Shown here one piece after another: positions 1 to 8,096 of a stretch of DNA of 50,160 nt. The stretch spans positions 1-50,160 of the forward strand of contig BLMO01000122.1 in NCBI GenBank assembly GCA_011957885.1, in the 5' to 3' direction. The notes below the pieces were generated by a model that saw only the letters and a list, made by a program, of their open reading frames with translations, was not told where the DNA came from and searched no databases. Each line of letters starts with the position of its first letter. Positions within the stretch are counted from its first letter, which is position 1. The position numbers were made by a program, and so were the translations under genes. This DNA is from Clostridiales bacterium. GTDB taxonomy: Bacteria; Bacillota; Clostridia; Oscillospirales; CAG-272.

Positions 1-340
1 ATAGCTTTTCTGTTTTCATGGATTTGAAAAACGATTCCATAACGGAATTATTGTATGGTGTACTGGTCCTTGAAAACGATTGCTTTACATCCAATTGTTC
101 TAAGTACAGCATATATGTTATGGATGTGTAGTTACACCCTCTAGCGCTGTGGAACAGCAGATTGGTCGGTTGCCTACTTTCAAAAGCGATTCTGAAAGTG
201 CCTTTTGTTTATTGTGTGCTGTTTGACTTTAATATTCGGTATCCGACTACCTTCCGGGCGTATAAATCAAGGATCACGCAAATGTAATAGGTCTGTTGCT
301 TGTATTGAAAATAGGCTACATCGCCTACCCAAACTTCATT
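1..340 (-). pseudogene. IS3-family transposase (OrfB) remnant, copy B, cut by the window edge
   Basis: Read on the minus strand, this stretch carries the rve-type catalytic core of an IS3-family OrfB transposase. The first Asp lies in VWVGDVAYFQY (about 340-310) and the second in VILDLYARKVVGYR. After a damaged stretch come LLFHSARGCNYTS, QSFSRTSTPYNNSV and MESFFKSM near 60-1, which include the catalytic Glu. The first motif normally reads HSDRG, and its Asp is Ala here, so a key position is altered. The reading frame is interrupted around 180-230. The copy runs off the left edge, so its true end is unknown. It is joined directly to a second remnant at about 340. I am confident of the family but cannot name the IS. 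Confidence 0.7.
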
Positions 341-690
341 TTTACTGTAATATTCCTGCTCTTTTGCAAGCGGTGTCTTGTATGCATTCTTTACATGGGG
401 CGCACCTTATTGTAGAAGGTCATATACCGATCTTACTGCAGCACGAAAATCACCATCAGAGCGATATTTTGTTCTGTATAGCTCTTCTCTTTTTAGACTT
501 GAAAAGAAGGATTCCATAACAGAATTGTCATAGAGGACATGGGCACGAGAAAAGGATTGTGTGACGCCCAATGATTTTAGGTAAGAGCAAAATGCGACGG
601 CTTGGTGATTTGTACCACGGTTCGTATGAAACATGAGCGGCATTTTGGACTTACGTTCCTCATAGGCCATTTTTAAGGTGGCTTTCACCA
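341..690 (-). pseudogene. IS3-family transposase (OrfB) C-terminal remnant, copy A
   Basis: The minus strand encodes the C-terminal third of an IS3-family OrfB: MFHTNRGTNHQAVAFCSYL, QSFSRAHVLYDNSV and MESFFSSLKREELY (third catalytic acid Glu), then YRSDGDFRAAVRSVYD. The open frame stops at 407. The expected tail (FYNKVRP, HVKNAYKTPLAKEQEYYSKN) continues in other frames to about 341, so there are at least two indels, one next to a C4 run. The part upstream of HTNRG is missing, so this copy cannot transpose. Its tail is fused to the catalytic core of copy B, which suggests recombination or nested insertion between related elements. Confidence 0.7.
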
Positions 691-761
691 GTAAAGGGCA
701 GCACTGTTACTTCTTAACTTGATGCGTTTTGAAAATAAAATACGGCATTCATTTTGGCAAG

Positions 762-792
762 TAAAAAGGAGGTGAGCATCATACTCACCTCT
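762..792 (-). terminator. Rho-independent terminator (minus strand)
   Basis: Arms GAGGTGAG (769-776) and CTCACCTC (784-791) form a perfect 8-bp stem around a 7-nt loop. On the minus strand the stem is followed by CTTTTT (768-763). It lies just downstream of the sigma-like fragment at 799-942. Confidence 0.7.
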
Positions 793-798
793 TAATTA

Positions 799-942
799 TT
801 ATATTTCAAAGAAGCTTTGAACTTCCTTAAAGTGTTCTGTTTTCCGTAATTTTAATATTGTCTTTGCTTCGAGCTGTCGGACACGCTTGCGGGTAACTCC
901 AAGTTCACATGCAATTTCAGCGAAGGTGTGTTTCTCTATCAT
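799..942 (-). pseudogene. Sigma-70 region 4 fragment (47 codons)
   Basis: A short minus-strand frame from ATG at 942 to a stop at 799 encodes 47 residues. The core AEIACELGVTRKRVRQLEAK is the helix-turn-helix of sigma-70 region 4; family members read EVGxxxGVTRERIRQIEAKAL. No region 2 or 3 is present and nothing upstream continues the frame, so it is best read as the C-terminal stump of a primary-type sigma factor left by rearrangement. A terminator follows. It is too short to bind core polymerase on its own. Confidence 0.6.
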
Positions 943-969
943 TTATGATTAATTGGTGAAACAAAAAGC

Positions 970-1007
970 AAGCTGTCCGCTAAAGTAATAACCTTAGTGG
1001 ACAGCTT
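970..1007. terminator. Bidirectional terminator hairpin
   Basis: A 14-bp inverted repeat (970-983 with 994-1007, one G-T wobble) lies just past the stop of the HxlR gene. On the minus strand it is followed by GCTTTTTG, and on the plus strand by TTTTATTATTT. It most likely ends the minus-strand hxlR transcript. Confidence 0.65.
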
Positions 1008-1010
1008 TTA

Positions 1011-1340
1011 TTATTTATTAAGATTTTCATCTCCCCATTGTTTCATGTGTTCAAAAACGGGAATGAAACTTTTGCCTAAGTCAGTAAGGTTATACTCCAC
1101 ACGGGGAGGTACTTCTTTATAGTCATAACGGGTAATAAAGCCGTCGGCTTCCAGTTCCCGAAGCTGCTTTGTTAGGCTTGATTCCGTGATGTCACCGATA
1201 TGCCTGCGAAGCTCTCCAAAGCGGTGTATATCCCGAAAGGCGATATAATAAATGATTTCAATTTTCCATTTACCGCCCAAGATTTTCTGTATGGTAGAAA
1301 CTGTTTTGCAGCGTTCAACAGCCAATGTACTTTTTTTCAT
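1011..1340 (-). CDS. HxlR-family winged-helix regulator
   Basis: This 109-residue protein is a HxlR-type (MarR-like) DNA-binding regulator. The family signature is clear: ILGGKWKIEIIYYI near the start, then FGELRRHIGDITESSLTKQLRELEADGFI as the recognition helix and wing, then YKEVPPRVEYNLTDLGKSF. I chose ATG 1340 because AAGGAG precedes it by about 8 nt; a longer frame to 1391 has no ribosome site. Family members often respond to electrophiles or redox stress through cysteines. The Cys near residue 11 (ERCKTV) is the usual position. It is divergent from the radical-SAM pair at 1491 and probably controls it through the repeats in the intergenic region. Confidence 0.85.
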   Translation of the reverse strand: MKKSTLAVERCKTVSTIQKILGGKWKIEIIYYIAFRDIHRFGELRRHIGDITESSLTKQLRELEADGFITRYDYKEVPPRVEYNLTDLGKSFIPVFEHMKQWGDENLNK

Positions 1341-1420
1341 TCCTGCAACTCCTTTCTGAAATAGTATAACACACCTTTTCTCAAAAATCAATGTACCGTT
1401 TCAATGTAGGTACTACAAAA

Positions 1421-1459
1421 AAGTACAGTACTTGTAAAATCATTGTACGCAAGTATAAT
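1421..1459 (+). promoter_or_regulatory. SigA-type promoter with palindromic operator for the radical-SAM pair
   Basis: TTGTAA (1432-1437), a 16-bp spacer and TATAAT (1454-1459) form a good promoter reading toward 1491. Overlapping its -35 is the palindrome AAGTACAGTACTT (1421-1433), and further GTAC half-sites flank it at about 1395, 1410 and 1445. This is the kind of spaced repeat that HxlR dimers bind. Operator assignment is inference from position beside the divergent hxlR gene. Confidence 0.6.
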
Positions 1460-1490
1460 TAGTATAGACTACAGAAAAGGAGAGGTGTTT

Positions 1491-2390
1491 ATGCGCTACA
1501 CAGGAACAATTTGGCGACCGCCGTATGAAGCGGCATCACTTTTGTTAGAAGTAACGGCAGGCTGTACGCATCATAAATGCAAGTTTTGTACCTTGTATAA
1601 TGATTTGCCGTTCAAATTCAGAATGTCCCCTCTGGAGGATATTGAGAGTGATTTACGGGAGGTGAAAAGAGCAACAAAAGGTTGGAACAGCGGGCGTACC
1701 CGCCGAGTATTTTTGACGGGAGCTAACCCCTTTGTTTTGTCTTATGACAAATTAACTGCGATTGCAGAGCTAATCCGCAAATATCTCCCGTCAGTTACAT
1801 CTATCGGCTCGTTTGCGAGGATTACAGATGTTACCCCTAAAACTGATGAGGAACTTGCCAAACTGCGGGCTTTTGGGTATGACGGTCTGACAATAGGAAT
1901 AGAAACAGGCGATGACGAAGCCCTACGGTTTATGAACAAGGGATATACCTCGGCGGACATTATAGAGCAATGCCAGAGATTAGATGCAGCAGGCATTCAT
2001 TACAGTTTCTTTTACTTGGTGAGCATTTCTGGGGCAGGTCGTGGAGAAATCGGAGCAAAATTGACGGCTGATATATGCAACCAGATACACCCTACGCTTA
2101 TCGGGGCAAATATGCTTACAATTTATCCCGATTCTGAACTTTATGCTGAAATACAGCGTGGGAACTGGCAAGAGGAAGGCGAACTTGAAAAATACAAAGA
2201 GGTACGGACGCTCATTGAAAATTTGCAGATACCTACCATCTTTGCGGCAATGGGAGCTTCCAATGCGTACCAGTTTCATGGGCAACTGCCGAAAGACAAG
2301 AAAAAGCTGTTGGCGTTTCTCGATGAAATCATAGGAAATGTCAGCGAAGAAGAATTACTACGGTATAGAAAAAGCGTTCATCATCTGTAA
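1491..2390 (+). CDS. Radical SAM protein (CX4CX2C type), first of a pair
   Basis: A 299-residue radical SAM enzyme. The cluster-binding cysteines are C25, C30 and C33 in GCTHHKCKFCTLY, an expanded CX4CX2C pattern instead of the classic CX3CX2C. Further family features are FLTGANPFVLSYDKL, the SAM-contact motif GYDGLTIGIETGDDEAL and NKGYTSADIIEQC. I chose ATG 1491 because AAAGGAGAGG lies 7-10 nt upstream; the frame extends to 1443 without a ribosome site. It is followed 18 bp later by a close paralogue (2409) with its own AGGAGG. The pair is probably co-transcribed and controlled by the divergent HxlR protein. The substrate is unknown. Confidence 0.8.
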   Translation: MRYTGTIWRPPYEAASLLLEVTAGCTHHKCKFCTLYNDLPFKFRMSPLEDIESDLREVKRATKGWNSGRTRRVFLTGANPFVLSYDKLTAIAELIRKYLPSVTSIGSFARITDVTPKTDEELAKLRAFGYDGLTIGIETGDDEALRFMNKGYTSADIIEQCQRLDAAGIHYSFFYLVSISGAGRGEIGAKLTADICNQIHPTLIGANMLTIYPDSELYAEIQRGNWQEEGELEKYKEVRTLIENLQIPTIFAAMGASNAYQFHGQLPKDKKKLLAFLDEIIGNVSEEELLRYRKSVHHL

Positions 2391-2408
2391 GTGAAAGGAG
2401 GGACAATC

Positions 2409-3290
2409 ATGCACTTTACAGGCAGAACTTGGCGACCACCGTATGAAGCTCATTCGGTCATCATACAGGCTACCTCTGGCTGCACCTATAACAAATGCAA
2501 GTTTTGCAGCCTGTATAAAAATGAGTGCTTCCGAATGTCGCCTATTGAGGAATTTGAGGAGGATTTAGCAGAGATAAAAAGCTATCAGGCAAACGCCCGA
2601 AGGATTTTCTGGACGGGAGCTAACCCGTTCGCAATGAGTTATGAAAATCTTAAACTGCGGGCGTTGACGGTGAGGGACTATCTGATTAAGTGTCAGACAA
2701 TGGCTATGTTTGCAAGCATCCGTGATATTAAAAGCAAAGAGGTATGGCAGCTTAGAAAATTGAGAGCGATGGGCATTAACGGGCTGAGCATTGGTGTGGA
2801 AAGCGGCGATGATGAAACGCTTGCCCTTGCCAATAAAGGATATACCTCGGCGGATATTCTGGAGCAATGCAGGAAATTGGACGAAGCAGGCATTGAATAC
2901 TACTTTGTTTATATGACAGGGCTTGTGGGAAAAGGTGGCGGATACCAGAATGCAAGGAATAGTGCTGAGCTGTTCAGTCAGCTTAATCCGTATTTTATTT
3001 CCGTGGACTCTCTCACGCTTTTTCCAGACACAGAGCTTTACCAGATGGCACAGCAGGACTTGTTTGTACCTGCCGAAGAAAAAGAGCGTATCCGTGAATT
3101 GCAAATCCTAATCAATAACCTAAATATACGCACACATCTGTTTGCGAACACGGTATCTAATTTCACGCCCGTAACGGCGTATCTTCCCTATGACCGTGAA
3201 AAGGTAACAAACGAACTGCAATTTGTTTTAGATAACACAGACGAAAGGGAGATGCAGGAATATAGAAATAATTTGAAGTCTTTGGGATAA
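2409..3290 (+). CDS. Radical SAM protein (CX4CX2C type), second of a pair
   Basis: A 293-residue paralogue of the preceding gene, starting MHFTGRTWRPPYEAHS against MRYTGTIWRPPYEAAS. Cysteines C25, C30 and C33 (GCTYNKCKFCSLY) keep the CX4CX2C spacing. IFWTGANPFAMSYENL and GINGLSIGVESGDDETL correspond block by block to the neighbour. ATG 2409 is supported by AAAGGAGGGA about 8 nt upstream; the previous stop is 18 bp away. The two copies may form a heterodimer or handle related substrates. A strong terminator at 3376-3411 ends the unit. There are no B12-domain residues, unlike the four radical SAM enzymes further right. Confidence 0.8.
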   Translation: MHFTGRTWRPPYEAHSVIIQATSGCTYNKCKFCSLYKNECFRMSPIEEFEEDLAEIKSYQANARRIFWTGANPFAMSYENLKLRALTVRDYLIKCQTMAMFASIRDIKSKEVWQLRKLRAMGINGLSIGVESGDDETLALANKGYTSADILEQCRKLDEAGIEYYFVYMTGLVGKGGGYQNARNSAELFSQLNPYFISVDSLTLFPDTELYQMAQQDLFVPAEEKERIRELQILINNLNIRTHLFANTVSNFTPVTAYLPYDREKVTNELQFVLDNTDEREMQEYRNNLKSLG

Positions 3291-3308
3291 GGCTTGTATT
3301 TTAAGGTA

Positions 3309-3347
3309 TAGCCCACCAAATAAAAAAAACAGCGTTTTGGTGGGCTA
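3309..3347. repeat. 12-bp inverted repeat downstream of the radical SAM pair
   Basis: TAGCCCACCAAA (3309-3320) pairs perfectly with TTTGGTGGGCTA (3336-3347) around a 15-nt A-rich loop. There is no T tract after it on the plus strand, so it may be an mRNA 3' stabilising stem. The terminator at 3376 is the better stop signal. Confidence 0.5.
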
Positions 3348-3375
3348 CATCTTCACGCCCAAATGAAAATAATTA

Positions 3376-3411
3376 ATCCCCCCAAACCTGTTTGAGTTTG
3401 GAGGGATTTTT
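3376..3411 (+). terminator. Rho-independent terminator after the radical SAM pair
   Basis: ATCCCCCCAAAC (3376-3387) and GTTTGGAGGGAT (3396-3407) form a 12-bp stem with one mismatch and an 8-nt loop, followed by TTTTT (3407-3411). Confidence 0.8.
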
Positions 3412-3556
3412 ATTGCTTTCAAGCAGCAGCTTTTACTTACATATACCATACCGAGGATGGGCGGATAACCTATTAAAAAATCCTCGCTACCGTATGGGGG
3501 CTTTGCACCTCAAAAGTAGAAGTCAAATCTCTACACAATAGAAATAAACTCTCCTT

Positions 3557-3593
3557 AAACCGTAAGGGCATGACAGCCTTTGCGGTTTTTCTT
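3557..3593 (+). terminator. Terminator-like hairpin upstream of the ICE sigma-like gene
   Basis: AAACCGTAAGGGC (3557-3569) pairs with GCCTTTGCGGTTT (3576-3588), with wobble pairs, followed by TTTTTCTT. The hairpin lies in the leader before the sigma-like gene, so it could act as an attenuator there or end upstream transcription. Confidence 0.6.
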
Positions 3594-3701
3594 ATGTCGT
3601 TTTTTGCAGGAATATGGGACAAGTCTGTTTCTGGCGTTGGATGCCGTTCACCGCCTGCCAATCTGGATTTTTCAAAAAAATTCAGATTGGAGGAAACAGA
3701 A

Positions 3702-4166
3702 GTGTTTGACAACACAAATCCCTATACCATCCGTTTTGAGGAAACGGACGGTAGAAAACGCTACTTTGTGGCATTTACGGACGGACAGGGCAACTTTCGA
3801 GAAACAGAAGTTACAAAGGCTGTCTATATGGAATTTTGCCACTTCATCAAGCGTGAGCGTAATCTTCGCAGGTCTGACGAAAGGCATTTAGAACAATCAG
3901 AGCTGACCGAGGAAACGCTTTGCAGACGGGCGGTACATAAGCCAAAGCCTGTTGATGAAGCGGTAAACGATACTATCCGCATGGAACGGCTCAACAGAGC
4001 GATTATGGAACTGCCCGAAATACAAAGGCGGCGGTTTATGCTCCACTTCGATTTAGGTTTGACCTATGAGCAGATTGGAGCAATGGAGGGCTGTACGAAA
4101 ATGCCTATCAAGCGTTCCATTGACAGGGCGATTGAAAAAATCCGCCTTGCATTAAAAAACTTTTGA
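3702..4166 (+). CDS. ICE-type sigma-70 region-4-like protein
   Basis: A 154-residue protein of the sigma-like family carried by Tn916-like and related clostridial conjugative elements. The N-terminal block NPYTIRFEETDGRKRYFVAFTD is typical of these proteins. It is followed by KRERNLRRSDERH, and then the region-4 helix-turn-helix LPEIQRRRFMLHFDLGLTYEQIGAMEGCTKMPIKRSIDRAIEKI. I chose GTG 3702 because GGAGG sits 8 nt upstream. An 8-bp inverted repeat (3658-3665 with 3683-3690) ends immediately before that ribosome site and may influence its access. The neighbouring mazF relic is also a standard passenger of such elements. No integrase or relaxase is visible, so this is an isolated leftover or an element edge. 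Confidence 0.75.
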   Translation: MFDNTNPYTIRFEETDGRKRYFVAFTDGQGNFRETEVTKAVYMEFCHFIKRERNLRRSDERHLEQSELTEETLCRRAVHKPKPVDEAVNDTIRMERLNRAIMELPEIQRRRFMLHFDLGLTYEQIGAMEGCTKMPIKRSIDRAIEKIRLALKNF

Positions 4167-4197
4167 TTTTTAGGGGCTACTTATAGCTTCTGAGTGT

Positions 4198-4238
4198 GGA
4201 AACAGGTGAAGGGATAAAACCCTTTGCCTGTTTTCCTT
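4198..4238 (+). terminator. Terminator-like hairpin after the ICE sigma-like gene
   Basis: GGAAACAGGTGAAGGG (4198-4213) pairs with CCCTTTGCCTGTTTTCC (4220-4236), with small mismatches, around the loop ATAAAA, and is followed by TTTG. The stem is strong but the T tract is short. Confidence 0.5.
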
Positions 4239-4759
4239 TGTGTGGCGAAAACGGGGACAGTTCCTTGACAACCGAATACCCATTCGTCAAACACTTCCTC
4301 TTTGTGATTGCGATGAGCATGAGCGTGTGCAGCGGTACACCATGACCTGCCGAAAGGCAGCGAGCGACAGAAAGGTGGTGAGCCTATCTTACCGACTCAA
4401 AATATCGGGCAGCTCCCGATTTCGCCGTAACCCACAAAGAGAATAATGGTACTCCCGTCCAGTCACAGTCCGAGCGGTAACCAATCCGCCGCAGGCAATG
4501 AGGGCGGCTCTGTCAGACCGACAGTTGGGGTGAAACTCCCGTGGCGTCAGTTCGCTGCTGACCGTTTGGCGACTTCCCATAGCGTTTCGGGGTGTCGAGG
4601 ACAAATAGAAATGCTCCTATCATATCAAGCCAGATACAAGGCGGTCTATGGAAACAGAGCTTTGTTTTATGCTCTCCCGACCTTAAATACTTCCTTGTAT
4701 CTGGCGGCTACATAGGCAGGAAACTCCTGCCTAAATCCAGATGGGAGGACAAACACATA
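4239..4759. other. Gene-poor relic of an integrative element
   Basis: These 520 bases hold only short overlapping frames with no family I recognise. Base composition is clearly GC-richer than the flanking biosynthetic locus. The position, between an ICE-type sigma-like gene and a mazF relic, suggests a degraded element backbone. I see no RNA gene or attachment site here. Confidence 0.4.
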
Positions 4760-5077
4760 ATGGAAAGGGCTATCAAGTATCAAGCGTGGGGACATTTTCT
4801 ACGCAGACTTAAATCCCGTTGTCGGTTCGGAACAGGGCAGCAGGCGACCCGTACTTATCATTTCCAATGATATAGGGAACACGCACAGCCCGACAGTTAT
4901 TATCGTCCCAATTACAAGCCGAGTGCATACAAAGGCAAAACTGCCCACACATGCCGAGGTAGACAGTTTTGAGGGGCCTATACGCGGGCATATTTTGATG
5001 CAAAGACAGATGCGGGACGGGAAAAGCGACTCATATGGATGGTAGACAGACTCAATAAAAACCTAAAACCTATGTAA
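4760..5077 (+). pseudogene. MazF/PemK-type endoribonuclease toxin, frameshifted
   Basis: The middle frame reads KRGDIFYADLNPVVGSEQGS, RRPVLIISNDIGNTHSP, TVIIVPITSRV and KAKLPTHAEV, the core of a MazF-type mRNA interferase (the GSEQGGxRPVLI motif). The Gly that usually precedes RRPV is Ser here. ATG 4760 is in a different frame from this core, and the natural C-terminus (KRLIWMVDRLNKNLKPM, stop at 5077) is in a third. Adding one A to the AAAA run near 5021 would rejoin the core and tail. No antitoxin is recognisable upstream. It is either a dead passenger or an intact gene hit by sequencing indels. Confidence 0.7.
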
Positions 5078-5162
5078 TTGTTATTCGCGCCTTATTGGTA
5101 TGAAATACATTTACAACTTCCAGTTTGTGAAACTGATAATCAGACTTTATCGAGGTAACAAT

Positions 5163-5851
5163 ATGCAAATCACAGTTATACACGGGCAGAGTCACAAGGG
5201 TTCAACCTATCACATCGCACATCGGTTGGCGGAAAAGCTGAACGGTGAGATAACGAAAATATTTCTGCCGAAAGACTTCGGTGAATTCTGCGTTGGATGT
5301 ACTGCATGTTTTGGTGAGTCAGAGACGAAATGCCCGCATTATGAAAAGCTGTTACCTATTACAAACGCGATCGATGCAGCGGATGTATTGATTCTCGCAA
5401 GTCCCGTATATGTCTATCACGCAACCGGTGCAATGAAAGCGCTGCTTGATCATTACGGGTGGCGTTGGATGGTGCATCGCCCTAAAGAAAGAATGTTTTC
5501 AAAGCAAGCCGTCTGCATTTCCACCGCCGCAGGAGCGGAATGAAAAGTACGAACCGGGATATGGCGGACAGTACTTTTTGGTGGGGTGTGGTAAAGACCT
5601 ATACGTACGGCGCTGCTGTGGCGGAAACTTCCTGGGAGCGTGTCAGTGAAAAGAAAAAACAGTGCGTAGAGAAGAAACTTTCCGCACTGACACAAAAAAT
5701 TCTGAAAAAGCAGGGGCATATCAAGCCGTTGCTAAAAATAAGGCTCTTTTTCTCTGTTATGCGTCAGATGCAGAAGCACGGTTGGAATAAGGCAGACATG
5801 GACTATTGGAAAGGCAAAGGTTGGACGGAGAAAAAACGCCCGTGGAAGTAG
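5163..5851 (+). pseudogene. NAD(P)H-dependent FMN reductase-like flavoprotein, frameshifted
   Basis: Flavodoxin-like fold enzyme of the NADPH-dependent FMN reductase/iron-sulfur flavoprotein family. The first 127 residues show the FMN-binding start MQITVIHGQSHKGSTYHIA and then FCVGCTACFG, a Cys pair typical of this branch. AADVLILASPVYVYHATGAMKALLDH follows. The frame ends at 5543 after STAAGAE, but the downstream frame from 5540 (MKSTNRDMADSTFWWGVVK and onward to 5851) is the natural continuation. One extra G near 5538 would restore a single protein of about 229 residues. I chose ATG 5163 for GAGG at 8 nt upstream. It is otherwise complete, so this may be an assembly error. Confidence 0.7.
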
Positions 5852-5890
5852 TACGAAATGAGGTTTTAAAACGAGAAAATATTATCCGAG

Positions 5891-5953
5891 ATGAGTTTAG
5901 AAGAATTGTGGCAGCTCTTTCCGATTTTTCTGATGGAGCGTGATGCACATTAG
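5891..5953 (+). pseudogene. GrpB-like nucleotidyltransferase N-terminal remnant
   Basis: ATG 5891 opens a 20-residue frame beginning MSLEELWQLFPIFL. After the stop, YAEKERVFH follows in the same frame. Together they resemble the N-terminus of GrpB/UPF0157-type proteins (ELWxLFPIFL, then WxxWYxxEKxxL). The rest of the gene is absent. The assignment rests on a short match, so it is tentative. Confidence 0.4.
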
Positions 5954-6020
5954 GCTCTATAGTACGCCGAGAAAGAACGCGTATTTCATTGATATGCAGT
6001 TCTTTACTTGCTTGTAAACA

Positions 6021-6077
6021 AGCCTCCTTGCTAATTTGTTTGTGTAAATCTGCAAATTAGTAAGGAGGCTTTTATTG
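6021..6077 (+). terminator. Strong Rho-independent terminator
   Basis: A 19-bp stem with one G-T wobble (6021-6039 with 6054-6072), a 14-nt loop and TTTTATT. It closes the left zone and insulates the htpG/loaP region from upstream transcription. Confidence 0.85.
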
Positions 6078-6224
6078 TGAAAAGCATCAGAAAGAATATT
6101 TATAAATAAGTACAATAGCAGGTTTATTTTAACTGAGAAGTCATTATAATATAATCATACGGAAAAAGTTGAAATGAGATTAAGAGGGGATTTGGCGGAT
6201 ACTCTTTATTAAATATGGGAAATG

Positions 6225-7279
6225 TTGAAGAAAGGCAAAATTTCAGTTAAAGCAGAAAATATTCTGCCTATCATTAAAAAGTGGCTTTATTCAGATAAAG
6301 ATATTTTCTTTCGTGAAGTTATTTCCAATACCAGCGATGCAATTTATTAATTGGAAAGATTGGTTGACATTGGTCAAACTAAGAATGATAATGAGAATTA
6401 TGAAATTACAGTTTCTTATAATAAAGAAAATAGAACTCTAACTATTTCCGATAACGGCATAGGGATGACTGAAGAAGTAAAGGAATACATATCTCAGGCT
6501 GCATTTTCCGGTGCTGTAGATTTTTTTGGAAATATAAAGAAGCAACCGATTAAAACGGTATTATTGGTCATTTCGGTTTGGTTCTTATTCTGTATTTATG
6601 GTGTCTGATTTCATTTATCTCCTATGAAATTCATTTTGTAAACGAAACCAAAGAAGGCATGGAAGAACTTCAGGAAAATAAGGAAAATAAAGAGAATCAA
6701 ACAATTTATTATACCGACAACAAAGTCCAGCAATCTTCCAATATTGAACTTTATAAGCAAAATGGTTTGATTGTAGTTGAATTTAGCCACCCAATTGATA
6801 GTCGGTTTTAACAGGCTTATGAGACGAAAGAACAGGGAATCAAATTTACTTGTGTAACATCAGAATTCCCAGACACTTTAGTGAGTGGACAAATAGCAGA
6901 CGAAACCGATGTGAAAATTTTAACGGATATATTCAAATCCGCACTTGGAAAAGACAAGCTGGATGTTAAAGTGGAATATTTTAAGGACCCCAAAATTTCT
7001 GCTATTTTAACTTTATCTGAACAATTGAAACGATACATGGAAATGAGCAAAATTTATGGCGGTATATCCTTTGAAACTGAATCTGAGGATTACAATATTG
7101 TTATCAATCGTAATAATTCATTTGTTGAAAAAATAATAGACATGCGAAATAATGAACAAAAGGATAAGCTAACTATGCTTTGCCAGCATATATATGATAT
7201 TTGTCTTTTATCAAATCGTGAGTTTAATAAAAATGAAAAAAACTGTTTATGGAGAGAAGTTATATGTTTTTCGATATGA
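6225..7279 (+). pseudogene. htpG: Decayed HtpG (Hsp90) chaperone gene
   Basis: From TTG 6225 the sequence reads [20 protein letters not shown] and [17 protein letters not shown], the Hsp90 N-terminal ATPase start. A TAA follows where Lys is expected. Then comes LERLVDIGQ and the ATP-lid motif TLTISDNGIGMTEE. The N-terminal part breaks near 6600. The sequence then jumps to the C-terminal domain (IYYTDNKVQQSSNIELYKQ, then FPDTLVSGQIADETDV and DPKISAILTLSEQLKRYMEM) in two further frames. Several hundred codons of the middle domain are missing. The nonsense codon, indels and deletion together mean this is a genuine pseudogene, not an assembly artefact. Confidence 0.8.
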
Positions 7280-7457
7280 TTAGTTAAAAAAATCATGTAT
7301 AAAAAGAAACAATTACAAGATAATTATATGATTTAATCTACGTTTCGACGAGTTAAAAAACAGTAATTTGACATAGCTTTAAAATGATTGACTTTCACCC
7401 CCTTGAAAGCCAAATGGCGAAGCTATGCCATTTTACAAATGGGGGGAGTATGGGAGT
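7280..7457 (+). promoter_or_regulatory. Leader region upstream of loaP, with small inverted repeats
   Basis: This gap holds AAATGGC/GCCATTT (7412-7418 with 7427-7433) just before the loaP ribosome site, and CATAGCTT/AAGCTATG (7372-7379 with 7420-7427), which could form an alternative pairing with it. At 7299-7313 there is a 15-nt copy of one arm of the palindrome at 8097-8121. TTGACA occurs at 7368 but has no matching -10 at usual spacing. I see no convincing promoter. Confidence 0.35.
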
Positions 7458-8024
7458 ATGGGATGGCATGGCATATTTGTTGAATCTGGGAGAGAAGATG
7501 ATGTGTGCATGCAGATGACAAATCTCCTGAAACATTTAAACTTCACTGATTATGAACTCCTTGTACCAAAGCGAAAATTAAAGGAAAAACGCAAGGGGGT
7601 ATTTGTTGAGGTTATTAAAACAATGTTTCCTGGATATGTTTTAATCAAAACAAATAATGTATGGGATATTTTTAATAAGACAAGGCATCTAAACAGCATA
7701 TACAAATTTCTGCATAGTAATAGTGAGATGCAGGAAATCAGATTGGAAGAAATAGCAAATATTGTTTATATGGTAGATGAGGAGGGGGTAATTGGTATCT
7801 CTGATATATATGTGGAAAATGATAGAATTGTCGTTACGAAGGGACCGCTTATGAATTATGACGGTTTCGTTAAAAAGGTGGATCGCAGGAACCATCGGGT
7901 AAAGGTATTATTTATGTTTAATAGCGAAAGTCATTTTATTGATATATCAGTTAATCTAATCGATAAATTTCAGCATGAGACAGCCAAAGAAATTCCATTT
8001 TTTACAAGCAAATATTATTTATAG
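7458..8024 (+). CDS. loaP: LoaP-type NusG-paralogue antiterminator
   Basis: A 188-residue specialised NusG paralogue. It has the NGN domain start MGWHGIFVESGREDDV, then LLVPKRKLKEKRKGVF and KTMFPGYVLIKT, which is the LoaP form of the NusG FPGYV motif. The KOW domain follows (VVTKGPLMNYDGFVKKVDRR, then VKVLFMF). LoaP proteins act on long biosynthetic and polysaccharide operons of Firmicutes. They help RNA polymerase read through terminators after recognising a small RNA hairpin in the leader. Ribosome site GGGGGGAG lies 9 nt before ATG 7458; an in-frame ATG 33 bp earlier lacks one. It sits immediately upstream of the biosynthetic locus on the same strand, so it is the likely pathway-specific regulator. 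Confidence 0.85.
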   Translation: MGWHGIFVESGREDDVCMQMTNLLKHLNFTDYELLVPKRKLKEKRKGVFVEVIKTMFPGYVLIKTNNVWDIFNKTRHLNSIYKFLHSNSEMQEIRLEEIANIVYMVDEEGVIGISDIYVENDRIVVTKGPLMNYDGFVKKVDRRNHRVKVLFMFNSESHFIDISVNLIDKFQHETAKEIPFFTSKYYL

Positions 8025-8096
8025 GCAACGCAGCATTTGAACTATTGTATATGATGAAAAACATGGGATAGATCACCGAAGAAAAATAACTTGTGC

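Noticed and set aside
7368..7396. TTGACA as the -35 of a loaP promoter
   Set aside because: The hexamer is perfect, but the positions 16-18 bp downstream (ACTTTC) do not resemble a -10 box.
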